Under the pieces are notes generated by a model. The model was not told where the DNA came from. It made no database searches and saw nothing but the letters and a program-made list of their open reading frames with translations. 64,000 nt of DNA from Brooklawnia propionicigenes (GTDB lineage: Bacteria > Actinomycetota > Actinomycetes > Propionibacteriales > Propionibacteriaceae), in assembly GCF_030297015.1 (NCBI RefSeq), contig NZ_AP028056.1:1250939-1314938 (forward strand), in the 5' to 3' direction. Numbering within the stretch: the stretch's first letter is position 1; every line of letters begins with the position of its first letter. Of this stretch, positions 26,901 to 34,150 are shown piece after piece. The position numbers and the translations under genes were made by a program.

Positions 26901-29702
26901 GAGTGGGTGTTTGAAGACCCCGAACGCGCCCGCACGCTCGTGGCCGAGTACAACAAGCGGTTCAACTCGATCGTGCTGCGCGACTACACCGGCGCGGGCG
27001 AGTACCTGACGCTGCCGGGCATGGCGGAGAACTTCGTGCCCCGCCCGCACCAGCGCTCAGCCGTGGCCAGGATGATTGCCGAGCCCGCAGCGGGCTTGTT
27101 CCACGAGGTCGGGGCGGGCAAAACGGCCGAGATGATCATGGGCGTGATGGAGATGCGCCGCATGGGGCTGATCTCCAAGCCCGTGCTGGTGATCCCGAAT
27201 CACATGCTGGAACAGTTCAGCCGGGAGTGGCTGCAAATCTACCCGCAGGCCAGGATTCTCGCCGCCTCCAGCAAAGACCTCACCGCCGACAAGCGGCGCC
27301 TGTTCGTCGCCCGCGCCTCGGCGAGTGAATGGGACGGGGTGCTGCTGACCCAGGGTGCGTTCGAGAAGATCCCGCTGCGCCAGGAGACCCAGCAGACCTA
27401 CATACAGGCGCAGGTGGACGAGATGCGGCAGGTGCTCGCAGACGCCGAGGGCGACAAGCAGATGAGCGTCAAACGCATCCAGCGTCGCCTGCTGCAACTG
27501 GAGAACAAGGTCAAGGCCCGCATCGACAGCAGCCGGGACGCCGGAGTGTGCTTCGAGGACACCGGCATCGACTACGTGGTCGTGGACGAGATGCACATGT
27601 ACAAGAACCTCGCCACCGAATCGAACATCCAGGACGCCGCGATCGAGGGCTCCAACCGGGCCAGCGATCTGCACATGAAACTGGAGTACTTGCGCTCCCA
27701 GGGCCGCGAGCGGGTCGTCACGGGGGCGACCGCCACCCCGATCTCGAACTCGGTGACCGAAGCGTTCGTGATGCAGAAGTACCTGCGTCCGGACTTGCTG
27801 GAAGCCGCAGGCATCGGGGCGTTCGATGCGTGGGCGGCGACGTTCGGGCAGACCGTCACGCAGATGGAGATGGCCCCGACCGCGAACAACACGTTCCGGA
27901 TGAAGACCAGGTTCGCGAAGTTCCAGAACGTGCCGGAGATGCTGAAACTCTGGTCGATCTTCGCCGACGTGAAGACCGCCGAGGATCTGCAACTCCCGGT
28001 TCCTGACCTCAGTGAGCGCGAGGACGGCCGCAGAGCCCCTGCCACGGTCGCGATCCAGCCGACCGTCGAGCTGGAGCAGTTCATCGAAACCCTCGGCGCA
28101 CGGGCCGAGAAGGTCGCCGCCCGCCAGGTGTCGCCCAGCGAGGACAACATGCTCACGATCAGCACCGATGGGAGAAAGGCGGCGCTGGATATCCGCATGA
28201 TTGTGCCGCGTGACCCGTCCGGGCCGACCAAGGTCGATCTGGCCGCCGACAGCATCCACCAGGTGTGGGAGCGCACGAAGGACAACACCTACCTCGACCC
28301 GGTGACCGGGCAGGAGTCGGCGGTGCGGGGAGCGTTGCAGTTGGTGTTCTCCGATATCGGCACCCCGCACGCGGATCGGTGGAACGCCTACGACGAACTC
28401 CGGGCGCAGCTGGCCGCACGCGGCATGCCCGCCGAGTCGATCCGGTACATGCACGAGGCCAAGACCGACGTGGACAAGGCGCGCCTGTTCGCCGCTGCGC
28501 GTGCCGGGCACGTCGCAGTGCTGATGGGCTCGACCGAGAAGATGGGCGTCGGCACCAACGTCCAGAACCGGGCCGTCGCCCTATACCACCTGGACTGTCC
28601 GTGGCGGCCGAGCGACATTGCGCAGCGCGAGGGCAGGATTCTCAGGCAGGGCAACCAGAATCCCGAGGTCGGGATCGTCCGGTTCGTCACCGAGCGGTCG
28701 TTCGACTCCTACATGTGGCAGGGCGTCGAACGCAAAGCCATGTTCATCGCGCAACTCATGCGCGGGCGGCTCGACACCCGCGAGATCGAGGAGATCGACT
28801 CCTCCGCACTCTCAGCGGCCGAGGCCAAAGCCATCTCCAGCGGGAACCCGCTGCTGCTGGAGCACTCCACCGTGCACACCGAGGTACAGCGGCTGCGCCG
28901 CCTGGAGCGGGCCTATCACCGCAACGAGTCGATGCTCGCCCACGCCCGCGACCGCGCCGGTGACGACGTACGCCGAGCGAGCGCCGATATCGAGGCACTG
29001 GAAGCCGTGCTGCCGCAGGTCACCGACACCTCCGGTGAGAACTTCCGCATCGAACTGCACGGCCGCACCTACACCTCACGCGCCGACGCCGCCCATGCGC
29101 TCGCGGCATGGGCATACGACTCCGACCTGAAATGGGCACCCCGGTACGCCTCCCGCGACTACGGCACCATCGGGCGGGTCAGCGGGTTCGAGATCACCGT
29201 GTCCACCAGCCCGGCACTCGGCGGCGACCCGATGGTGCACGTCCAGCTCGACGGGGTGCCGCGCAGCGGGTTCGTCATCACCCGTGGGTCGTTCCTCGAC
29301 GGCGGGGTCGGGCTGATCCAGCGGATCGAGAACCGCGCCTCCGGCATCCCCTCGCTGCTGGAGCAGGCCCGCACCGACCACGCCCGCGCCGAGGCCGAAC
29401 GCACTGATGCCGAGCAGCGCATCGGCCAGCCGTTCCGCCACGCCCCGGCTCTCGCAGACGCCGAGGAAGACCTCGCCCGCATCGAGACCCAGTTGGCCGC
29501 GATGCAAGAGGACATCGATCACGAATCCCGGCCCGAACCAGCCCCCGAGCCTGAGCGTGAACCGGCGCTCACCGTCGAGGCGGTACGGGCGCATCGGCCC
29601 GCGCTCGGTATCCGTCCCGATCCGCAACGGAGCCCGGCAACGACGGCGGCGTTCACGTCCACCGACAGCGCAGCACGCGACCTGCGCCCACGGAGGCTGT
29701 GA
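23970..29702 (+). CDS. Giant methyltransferase-SF2 helicase fusion protein
   Basis: A 1,910-residue cytoplasmic protein. Residues about 350-510 form an N6-adenine-methyltransferase-like domain (LEPGSGLGTLIGM near 358, GNVPFSN near 420 as the NPPY-type motif). Residues 1030-1650 form an SF2 helicase: EVGAGKTAE near 1047, VVDEMH near 1206, GATATP near 1252, QREGRILRQGN near 1551. A coiled, charged C-terminus follows. Fusions of this kind occur on ICEs and phages; phage P1 DarB, an antirestriction factor, is a comparable design. GTG 23967 is an alternative start. Residues 48-230 overlap another gene and are low-complexity, so that stretch may be an insertion carried in frame. Confidence 0.85.
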   Translation: MVRRRTRNPPPGQLEFDLWGLAETDADETTEQARAAEPETTQKGAEREQVRGEGAGALEDARAAAVRADREPGTVLHRAGPGGAGADHRPGTPDRDEPPVDAGQDTLFEGDLLTRGRTPDDGAEDRGGGRDEPVGVDSRPGAAAERGPRGVEPDHRERREPDHVGRADAGLARSDARDDRSGAEGQRLGRARLVLGGSGGGRDPETLPGRAPERASGGSDDPLPPRSPLTPEPGGEPGPRFVPASHDDLAPSGAKARFLANVAAIETARAITTEQRPATAEEQQVLARWSSWGALPDVFDDSKQGWADERDWLRELLAPEEWDAAARTTINAHYTDPLIIRQMWRALTVLGFDGGQVLEPGSGLGTLIGMAPATARMTGVELDPVTATISRALYPHAEVRGESFADTRLPEGMFDAAIGNVPFSNVTLHDPVHNPTRQSMHNHFILKSLRLVRPGGMVAVLTSQYTMDAQNPGARREMGLLADLVGAIRVPAGAHRRTAGTDVVTDLLILRRHADDTRPADDGLWETVTPISLDGQTAKINAYFDAHPEHVLGTLGIGHGMYGPALTVTGDLERLETDLADAIDQITFTARRTGMTFTAPTVEHQARRAAHVPSPPNLWDGSIVATERGFGTVAAGAVEPLPVPKSAETELRALLRLRDAATRLLEMEAATVDDTEEITTQREGLRRDYQKYLGRYGPLNRYTLRRTGRTNAAGEETHARVVPTPIRLLRSDPFGALVLALEQFDDTEQTATPAALMTRRVVAPRTEVQGVDTPADAVAVSLDRTGRIELPLIADMLGMDEDEARGALTGLVFTDPVTDELIHAPAYLSGDVRTKLDAAAERAADPAFQANVDALSEVVPEPLGVQEIAPRMGAVWISADVHAQFLNELLRTSEVRVENPLPGMWEVRGGRAGLLATSEWGTERRPAPDIAQAVMEQKTLLVYDEIEDVGGKTRRVLNPLETTAAQEKADAIQERFAEWVFEDPERARTLVAEYNKRFNSIVLRDYTGAGEYLTLPGMAENFVPRPHQRSAVARMIAEPAAGLFHEVGAGKTAEMIMGVMEMRRMGLISKPVLVIPNHMLEQFSREWLQIYPQARILAASSKDLTADKRRLFVARASASEWDGVLLTQGAFEKIPLRQETQQTYIQAQVDEMRQVLADAEGDKQMSVKRIQRRLLQLENKVKARIDSSRDAGVCFEDTGIDYVVVDEMHMYKNLATESNIQDAAIEGSNRASDLHMKLEYLRSQGRERVVTGATATPISNSVTEAFVMQKYLRPDLLEAAGIGAFDAWAATFGQTVTQMEMAPTANNTFRMKTRFAKFQNVPEMLKLWSIFADVKTAEDLQLPVPDLSEREDGRRAPATVAIQPTVELEQFIETLGARAEKVAARQVSPSEDNMLTISTDGRKAALDIRMIVPRDPSGPTKVDLAADSIHQVWERTKDNTYLDPVTGQESAVRGALQLVFSDIGTPHADRWNAYDELRAQLAARGMPAESIRYMHEAKTDVDKARLFAAARAGHVAVLMGSTEKMGVGTNVQNRAVALYHLDCPWRPSDIAQREGRILRQGNQNPEVGIVRFVTERSFDSYMWQGVERKAMFIAQLMRGRLDTREIEEIDSSALSAAEAKAISSGNPLLLEHSTVHTEVQRLRRLERAYHRNESMLAHARDRAGDDVRRASADIEALEAVLPQVTDTSGENFRIELHGRTYTSRADAAHALAAWAYDSDLKWAPRYASRDYGTIGRVSGFEITVSTSPALGGDPMVHVQLDGVPRSGFVITRGSFLDGGVGLIQRIENRASGIPSLLEQARTDHARAEAERTDAEQRIGQPFRHAPALADAEEDLARIETQLAAMQEDIDHESRPEPAPEPEREPALTVEAVRAHRPALGIRPDPQRSPATTAAFTSTDSAARDLRPRRL
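24109..24657 (+). CDS. 182-residue protein nested inside the methyltransferase-helicase gene
   Basis: This frame lies wholly within the long gene but reads far more like protein: balanced composition, aromatic residues, and MNKYGARAREHWRTHAPQRY at the start, resembling small TnpV-type proteins of mobile elements. The GTG start at 24109 has a purine-rich AAAGGGGCGGAG upstream. In the same stretch the long frame is Gly/Arg/Asp/Pro-rich filler, as expected of a shadow. Probably the small gene inserted into the linker region and the host frame happened to stay open. Function unknown; it is predicted helical and soluble. Confidence 0.65.
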   Translation: MNKYGARAREHWRTHAPQRYEQIENPERFFTELGREAQGQITDLARQIETNRPLMLAKTRSSRETYLQEVARRMTALRIAEEVVMNQLAWIHDPALPLSEAREEWNQTTANDENLIMWAERMQDSPDLMPATIDLEQKAKDWAVPVWFLEGLVEAEIPRRYLEEHQSVLAEAATIRFLREVR

Positions 29703-29766
29703 ACGAGCACCTCCCTGCCACACCGACCGCATAAGCGGGCGTGGGACGAGGACAGGAGGATGCGTG

Positions 29767-30225
29767 ATGGGCATCAAGAACGGCACGATCATGGTCGGCC
29801 ACATCGCCGGTGACCCAAAGCTGACATACAGCGAGGAGACCGGCACGCCGAGGTTCTACGCGCGTGTCGGCGTCGACCACTGGCGACGCGAGGACGACGG
29901 CACGTTCACCAACACGGGTCGGACGTACCACGACCTCGCGCAGCGCTACAAGGGCGCCGAGGCCGCGATGGAACTGTTCAAGAAGGGTGACGACTTCATC
30001 GCCACCGGGCAGTTCAAGAAGTTCACCGATCGCGTCACCGGCGAGGAACGAGAGGAGTTCCGGGCCGACACGCTCACTCCGAACCCGGTGACCACCCGGT
30101 TGGTCATCAACCGTGAGCCGCGCGGTGGTGCCGCCCGCGAAGCGCCAGGCGTCAACCGCAACCAGGCGTTCGAGCGTCCCGAGCAGTCGTCGCAGGCACG
30201 CGAGCCTGCGACGCTGGGCCGCTGA
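29767..30225 (+). CDS. ssb: Single-stranded DNA-binding protein
   Basis: A 152-residue OB-fold SSB. The first 110 residues follow the SSB pattern (MVGHIAGDPKLTYSEETGTP, the aromatic and basic strands, FKKGDDFIATGQFKKF, and EFRADTLTPNP), and the C-terminus is a disordered tail. The tail lacks the acidic DDDIPF-type end seen in chromosomal SSBs, which usually recruits host repair proteins. ATG 29767 has AGGAGG seven bases upstream; GTG 29764 is an alternative. It would coat transferred single strands next to the helicase and prim-pol of the same module. Confidence 0.85.
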   Translation: MGIKNGTIMVGHIAGDPKLTYSEETGTPRFYARVGVDHWRREDDGTFTNTGRTYHDLAQRYKGAEAAMELFKKGDDFIATGQFKKFTDRVTGEEREEFRADTLTPNPVTTRLVINREPRGGAAREAPGVNRNQAFERPEQSSQAREPATLGR

Positions 30226-30237
30226 ACGGAGCCAGCC

Positions 30238-30837
30238 ATGAGCGACGATCACACTCCCGTACCGGACGAGGAGCCCGAGGAGAGGCCCGATCCCGACCTC
30301 GACCCGGCATCGACGCCCCCACGCGGCGATCTCGGGCCGATGCTGGAGGAGCCGCCCGGCCCGATCAACTGGAACCTCTTGACCGCCGATGACGCGGAGG
30401 AGGAATGGCTGGAGCTGAACCAGTGGGTCAACTGGCTTCGCACCACCTACGGCCTGCCCGCATCGGTGATCCCTCCGATGTGGCACCGGCATCCGGAACT
30501 GCACTGGGAACTGAGCGCGTTGCACACGCACTGGCTGTGCGCGTATGACCCGCAGCAGAACGGGTCGGCACCGATCGGCTGGCATCGGGACTTCGCAGAC
30601 GCCCGGCAGCGGCTGCGTGATTGGGTCGCCGCGTGCGGCACCCGCCTCGACCGCGACCGGCCCACCCGCCAGACCGTGTGGCCCGGCGAGGACGACGCCG
30701 ACCCGATCGAGGACACCCCGATCACCGACCGCGACGAGGACTTCGTGGCCTTCGTCATCGCCGACGTGGAACGCCGCCGCCAGATCGAGGAGGACTTCTA
30801 CGCCACCCTCGACCCCGACACCGGCGAGATCACCTGA
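30238..30837 (+). CDS. Hypothetical Trp-rich ICE protein, 199 residues
   Basis: The family is not recognised by name, though similar proteins are typical of actinobacterial ICEs. The N-terminus is very acidic and Pro-rich (1-45). The core (about 45-140) has a high tryptophan and histidine content (WLELNQWVNWLRTTYGLP, PPMWHRHPELHWELSALHTH), and the C-terminus is acidic (RRRQIEEDFYATLDPDTGEI). It starts 12 bases after ssb and is the last gene of the plus-strand module, ahead of a strong terminator. Confidence 0.65.
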   Translation: MSDDHTPVPDEEPEERPDPDLDPASTPPRGDLGPMLEEPPGPINWNLLTADDAEEEWLELNQWVNWLRTTYGLPASVIPPMWHRHPELHWELSALHTHWLCAYDPQQNGSAPIGWHRDFADARQRLRDWVAACGTRLDRDRPTRQTVWPGEDDADPIEDTPITDRDEDFVAFVIADVERRRQIEEDFYATLDPDTGEIT

Positions 30838-30855
30838 ACGCCTGCGCGCACATCG

Positions 30856-30886
30856 GTGGGGCCGAACCAGCACGGTTCGGCCCCAC
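30856..30886. terminator. Bidirectional hairpin terminator between convergent genes
   Basis: GTGGGGCCGAACC (30856-30868) and GGTTCGGCCCCAC (30874-30886) form a perfect 13-bp stem with a 5-base loop. It lies between the convergent stops at 30837 and 30902 and closes the long conjugation operon. T-runs are absent, as is common in high-GC actinobacteria. Confidence 0.75.
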
Positions 30887-30901
30887 ACTCGTGTGCCGGG
30901 A

Positions 30902-31624
30902 TCAGTCCCCGAGACCGCGCCCGCGACGCGCCGAGGATGCCGCAGGCTGCGCCGCCTCGAACCAGGCCGCTTCCCGCCGCACAGAGCCGACCGGCTGCGT
31001 GCGGGCCGGGCGCTCCAGGGCGGTGGCCGACAGGTCGTAGCCGCCCCACGGTGAGTACCCGGCCACATGTCGGGTGCCGTACTGTGCGCGTTCGGTGATG
31101 ATCGGCGCGCCGGGCACCTGCATGTGCAGCGGGTATCGCTGTTCGATCCACCGCAGCGCGACCTTCGTCAGTCCGGTCTCCGAACGCACCCTCACCTGAC
31201 CGGGAACCACCGGCAGCTCGCGCCACCCCGGTACAGCGTGGTCGTGCCACGCCTCGACCGCCTCGTTCTTGCTGCCGGCGGGCGAGTGCCACTCGCACGG
31301 CTCGCACACCATCATCGTCAGCAGATCGCCCGGCCCCTCCGCGCCCGGCTCGGGACGCAGATCGGCGGTGAACGACTCGGCGCGGTGCTCCCCGAACTCC
31401 ACCGTGCCGCCGCCGATGCTGCGATGCCACATATGGCTGCGGCCGAACGAACCGAAGTCGCCGTTGAGGAACCGCCAGTACGCGAACGCCTCGTCCAGCA
31501 TCGCGGGCGGGTAGTAGTCCGTGGTGAAGTGCAACGGCGCGCCCGCCCACTCGTGCAGCCGGGCACGGGCCTCCTCACGCTCGAACTCCTCGAAGTCGAA
31601 CGCCAACTGCCCCTCGTGCTCCAT
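30902..31624 (-). CDS. DUF6349-like hypothetical protein, 240 residues
   Basis: A soluble protein beginning MEHEGQLAFDFEEFEREEAR, a pattern I associate, with moderate certainty, with DUF6349 proteins of actinobacterial mobile elements. The middle has LLTMMVCEPCEWHSPAGSKN and a WHDHAVPGW block that could bind metal (Cys-x2-Cys and two His), and the C-terminus is Ala/Arg-rich. ATG 31624 is preferred because GGGAGG lies six bases upstream. It runs against the conjugation operon and is divergent from the small membrane-protein gene at 31831. Confidence 0.6.
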   Translation of the reverse strand: MEHEGQLAFDFEEFEREEARARLHEWAGAPLHFTTDYYPPAMLDEAFAYWRFLNGDFGSFGRSHMWHRSIGGGTVEFGEHRAESFTADLRPEPGAEGPGDLLTMMVCEPCEWHSPAGSKNEAVEAWHDHAVPGWRELPVVPGQVRVRSETGLTKVALRWIEQRYPLHMQVPGAPIITERAQYGTRHVAGYSPWGGYDLSATALERPARTQPVGSVRREAAWFEAAQPAASSARRGRGLGD

Positions 31625-31703
31625 GCCGCACCTCCCACGCGGCAGGTGCACACCGCCCAGCAGCCACGCCCCGGCTGCTCTTCCCGAGCCCGACCGAAGC
31701 GGG

Positions 31704-31709
31704 TAGAAT
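31704..31709 (+). promoter_or_regulatory. Possible -10 box in the divergent gap 31,625-31,830
   Basis: TAGAAT matches a -10 element; no convincing -35 box was found at 16-18 bases upstream. The 206-base gap separates the divergent genes ending at 31624 and starting at 31831 (or 31762). Nothing else was recognised in it. Confidence 0.3.
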
Positions 31710-31830
31710 CAAGGCGCAGGCGATCTACAACCAACTAGGCCGTCACCCCTGTGGAGGCGGCATGACGAGCCAGGGAACCGCCCAGGCAAGTCCATCCCAT
31801 CAAGGCGTCGCCGCTTGGGAGGACTTGATC

Positions 31831-32208
31831 ATGCTTCGACTGATCTGGAACACCAGCATCCGTATCCGCATGTTCCTGCGTACCTGGATGCCTACCAACA
31901 TCCTGCTCGACGCGCTGCGCACCCGGCGAGGTCTCAAGTGGGGCGCACCGGCGATGCTGCTGTCGGTCGCCTACTTCGCCCTCGCCTACTGGTGCACCAC
32001 CCTCATCGACAACGGCGCTCCCGGCTGGCTGCACCTGATCGTGCTGCTGTGCATCTACAACGCCTTCAAGTTCCTCATCTACGGCCCCATCAGCCTCGCC
32101 CGACTCATCGCAGCCCGCCGCCGCGAGCGCATCGAACAGCGACGACAGGAGCAGGCAGACGAAGCGGACGACACATCCGAAGTGACGACGCCTCTGCCCG
32201 CGAACTGA
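31831..32208 (+). CDS. Small membrane protein, 125 residues
   Basis: The protein begins MLRLIWNTSIRIRMFLRTWM and has two transmembrane helices (about 40-60 and 70-88), then a basic, Arg/Glu-rich cytoplasmic tail. Homologues in actinobacteria are sometimes labelled sulfate permease, which the size and topology do not support. ATG 31831 follows GGGAGG by eight bases and opens the conserved part; an in-frame ATG at 31762 with GGAGG four bases upstream would add 23 polar residues. A role at the mating membrane or in entry exclusion is possible but unproven. Confidence 0.6.
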   Translation: MLRLIWNTSIRIRMFLRTWMPTNILLDALRTRRGLKWGAPAMLLSVAYFALAYWCTTLIDNGAPGWLHLIVLLCIYNAFKFLIYGPISLARLIAARRRERIEQRRQEQADEADDTSEVTTPLPAN

Positions 32209-32223
32209 GGCGGTCACCCAGCG

Positions 32224-32253
32224 CAGCGCCCGGAGCACCCGCTCCGGGCGCTG
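32224..32253 (+). terminator. Strong hairpin after the small membrane-protein gene
   Basis: CAGCGCCCGGAG (32224-32235) and CTCCGGGCGCTG (32242-32253) form a perfect 12-bp stem with a 6-base loop, 15 bases after the stop. GCACCT (32281-32286) and the next start codon follow, the same order seen in other gaps. Confidence 0.65.
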
Positions 32254-32292
32254 ACACATGTCAGGGCGGATCGGTGCCGAGCACCTGTTCGC

Positions 32293-32478
32293 ATGAGCAG
32301 CACCGATGAGAGCACCCAGCCCCGCCGCCAGGAACCGGCGCGCCGACCCCGCGCCCTCCCGCCGGAGGAGCGTGAGCGGATTCGCGCCGCCGCGCAGGAG
32401 ACCGCCGGGTCGTGGCCGCCGATGAGCGAGGAACTCGTCAAGCTCACCCGCAACCTCATGCGCACCGCCCGCACCTGA
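32293..32478 (+). CDS. Small hypothetical protein, 61 residues
   Basis: A basic, Pro/Arg-rich N-terminus (RRQEPARRPRALPPEERERI) is followed by a short helical part (MSEELVKLTRNLMRTA). Its place next to the recombinase suggests it may be a small excision or regulatory factor, but there is no recognisable Xis or helix-turn-helix motif. Coding status is supported by the start context CACCTGTTCGCATGA shared with other genes of the element and by a terminator just downstream. Confidence 0.5.
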   Translation: MSSTDESTQPRRQEPARRPRALPPEERERIRAAAQETAGSWPPMSEELVKLTRNLMRTART

Positions 32479-32495
32479 ACCGTCATGGGCGAAAC

Positions 32496-32534
32496 GAGAA
32501 GGCCCGCACCCCGGCCGGGAGATGCGGGCCTCTC
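32496..32534. terminator. Bidirectional terminator before the recombinase gene
   Basis: GAGA-A-GGCCCGCA (32496-32508) pairs with TGCGGGCC-TCTC (32523-32534) apart from one bulged A, giving a 12-bp stem. It lies between the convergent stops at 32478 and 32549. Confidence 0.65.
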
Positions 32535-32548
32535 GGCGGTGCGGGGCG

Positions 32549-34105
32549 TCACCGGATGCGCGGCTCCATCAGCACCCGCTCGGGCTCGAACTTGTTCTGC
32601 CCGCGATTGGTCGTCTGCTGCACACGGACGTCGAACGCGGCCTTGATGATCTTGCGCTGCTCGGCCATCCCGAGCGCAGCCCAGGCCGCACGAAGATCGT
32701 TCGCGGTCACCAGCGCCCGGATGCGCTCATCGGTGATCGGGGGAACCATCGCACGCTCGGCCTCAGCGATCTGCGGGCGCAGCGTCTGCTCGACCTTGGT
32801 CAGCGTGTCCAGGTTCAGACTGCCCGCCGTGTACTGCGCAATCGCCTCGTCCAGCCGGGTCTGCAACGCCGCCCGCTGCTGCTCGGCATCGCGTGCCTGC
32901 CGCTCCCACTCGCTGCCGTCGTCCGAGGCGGTCAGCCGGGCCAGGTTCGCCGGCTGCTCGAACCACGACAACACCGCCTCCTCCACATAGGCATCCAGGC
33001 CCGGCTGGGAGATGGTGATCTTGTAGCAGCCACGGAACATGCACTGGTACTTCGGCGCGGGCGTCTTGCCGGGCCGCTTGTCCACCGCTCGGCGCAGCGG
33101 CCTGCCGCAGTAGTGGCAGCGGGCGACATGCGTCATCAGGGTCTTGGCCGGGGTTCCGCCGCCGCCCTTGGCGCGCCTGCCGGGGTCAGCGAACATCCGC
33201 TGCAACCGCTGGAAGTCCTCCCACGAGATCAGCGGCTCCCACAGCGCATCCCCGATGATCTCGCCCCGGTAGACCCGCTTGCCCGCGATCGTCGGGTTGC
33301 GCAGCACCTGGTGCAGCGTCTTGGTGTCCCAGCCGCGAGGGTTCTCCACCCACGACTTCATCGGCGTCGGCTCGCCCGCGTCCTGCAACTCCATCGCCAC
33401 CGAGTACAGCGACCGGCCCGCCAGCACCTCGCGTGCCGCATGCCGCACGATCTGGCCCTTGTGCGGGTCGGGCTCCTGCCGCAGCAGCACGCCCGTGTGC
33501 TCGTCATAGACCCGCCGGTACCCGTACGGGAGACGGCCGTGCGGTCGGCCCTTCTCGGCGTTCAATTTCGCCGTCCTGATCTGACGCTCCCGCATCGTGT
33601 TCGCGTCCGCCTCCGCGCGCAGGAACTCGAAGCCCATCATGAACGAGTCATCGCTGCGGGAGAGGTCGTAGACGCGCCCGTGGGTCAGGTACAGCACTCC
33701 GGCGCGCTGGCACGCCTTACGGAGTTGGACGTAGATCTCCAGGTCGCGCCCGGCCCGAGACGGCTCCCAGGTGGCGAAGCCGCCGTGGTTGCCCTCCTCG
33801 ATCAACGCCATCGCCTCGTCGAAGCCCTCCCGCTCCTTCTTGCGCCACTGAGACGCCGAACGGTCAGAGTCGCGGACGATCACCGCCGGGCACCAGCGGA
33901 TCGGCTCGCACCAGCCGACCAACTCCATGAGCTGGTCGTCAATCGAGCGCATCAACTTGTGCCGATCCTGCGAGGCGCGGCCGTACAGGATCGACGCGAG
34001 CCAGTCCTCGTCGGCCATCTCCCGCAGCCGCTCGATGGACACCTGCAACTCCGGGGGCAGCAGCGGCATCTCCAGCCGCCGGTTCATCGTTGTAATCATG
34101 GACAT
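32549..34105 (-). CDS. Large serine recombinase, integrase of the ICE
   Basis: A 518-residue site-specific recombinase that integrates and excises the element. The N-terminal resolvase domain has ILYGRASQDRHKLMRS with the catalytic serine at about residue 45 and the later conserved arginines (EPSRAGRDLEIY). The recombinase domain spans about 185-295 (RLPYGYRRVYDEHTG, TLHQVLRNPTIAGKRVY). A zinc ribbon follows at about 325-362 (CHYCGRPL, then two further Cys), then a coiled-coil region. ATG 34105 is chosen since GGGAAGGA precedes it; GTG 34126 would extend into the attachment junction. The gene reads inward from the right end of the element. Confidence 0.9.
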   Translation of the reverse strand: MSMITTMNRRLEMPLLPPELQVSIERLREMADEDWLASILYGRASQDRHKLMRSIDDQLMELVGWCEPIRWCPAVIVRDSDRSASQWRKKEREGFDEAMALIEEGNHGGFATWEPSRAGRDLEIYVQLRKACQRAGVLYLTHGRVYDLSRSDDSFMMGFEFLRAEADANTMRERQIRTAKLNAEKGRPHGRLPYGYRRVYDEHTGVLLRQEPDPHKGQIVRHAAREVLAGRSLYSVAMELQDAGEPTPMKSWVENPRGWDTKTLHQVLRNPTIAGKRVYRGEIIGDALWEPLISWEDFQRLQRMFADPGRRAKGGGGTPAKTLMTHVARCHYCGRPLRRAVDKRPGKTPAPKYQCMFRGCYKITISQPGLDAYVEEAVLSWFEQPANLARLTASDDGSEWERQARDAEQQRAALQTRLDEAIAQYTAGSLNLDTLTKVEQTLRPQIAEAERAMVPPITDERIRALVTANDLRAAWAALGMAEQRKIIKAAFDVRVQQTTNRGQNKFEPERVLMEPRIR

Positions 34106-34150
34106 GAGGTGGTTTTTCCTTCCCACCCCCCATTTGCGTGCTCGCTGAGC
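34106..34150. other. Right attachment junction (attR/attL) of the ICE
   Basis: Element sequence upstream of the recombinase start changes here into an ABC ATPase gene: from about 34,138 the plus strand reads VLAEPSTGVDPVSR, the Walker B to D-loop stretch. The crossover core, a dinucleotide for serine recombinases, cannot be placed without the other end or an empty site. A C-rich run (CCCACCCCCC) lies next to the junction. Confidence 0.7.

Larger units (their letters stand above)
1..34137. mobile_element. Integrative and conjugative element, right-hand portion
   Basis: A serine recombinase gene lies at the right end, directly against a chromosomal ABC ATPase gene that has lost its 5' half. 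To its left are a full mating-pair-formation set (VirB4-like, VirD4-like, TrbL-like, peptidoglycan hydrolase), a prim-pol, a ParB-like protein, a methyltransferase-helicase and SSB. The missing 5' half of the ABC gene is not found to the left, so the element should extend beyond position 1 and the ion-transport and ABC-exporter genes at 1-6,650 are inferred to be cargo. The exact right boundary is uncertain within about 34,106-34,150. Confidence 0.85.

Noticed and set aside
24654-27050. 798-codon minus-strand frame
   Set aside because: It is antisense to the methyltransferase-helicase; long open antisense frames are expected at this GC content.
31831-32208. Sulfate permease label for the small two-TM protein
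   Set aside because: With 125 residues and two helices it cannot be a SulP or ABC sulfate permease; the label seen on similar proteins is probably a propagated error.
34106-34150. tRNA gene as ICE attachment site
   Set aside because: No tRNA cloverleaf is present; the flank is an ABC ATPase coding sequence and the integrase is a serine, not tyrosine, recombinase.
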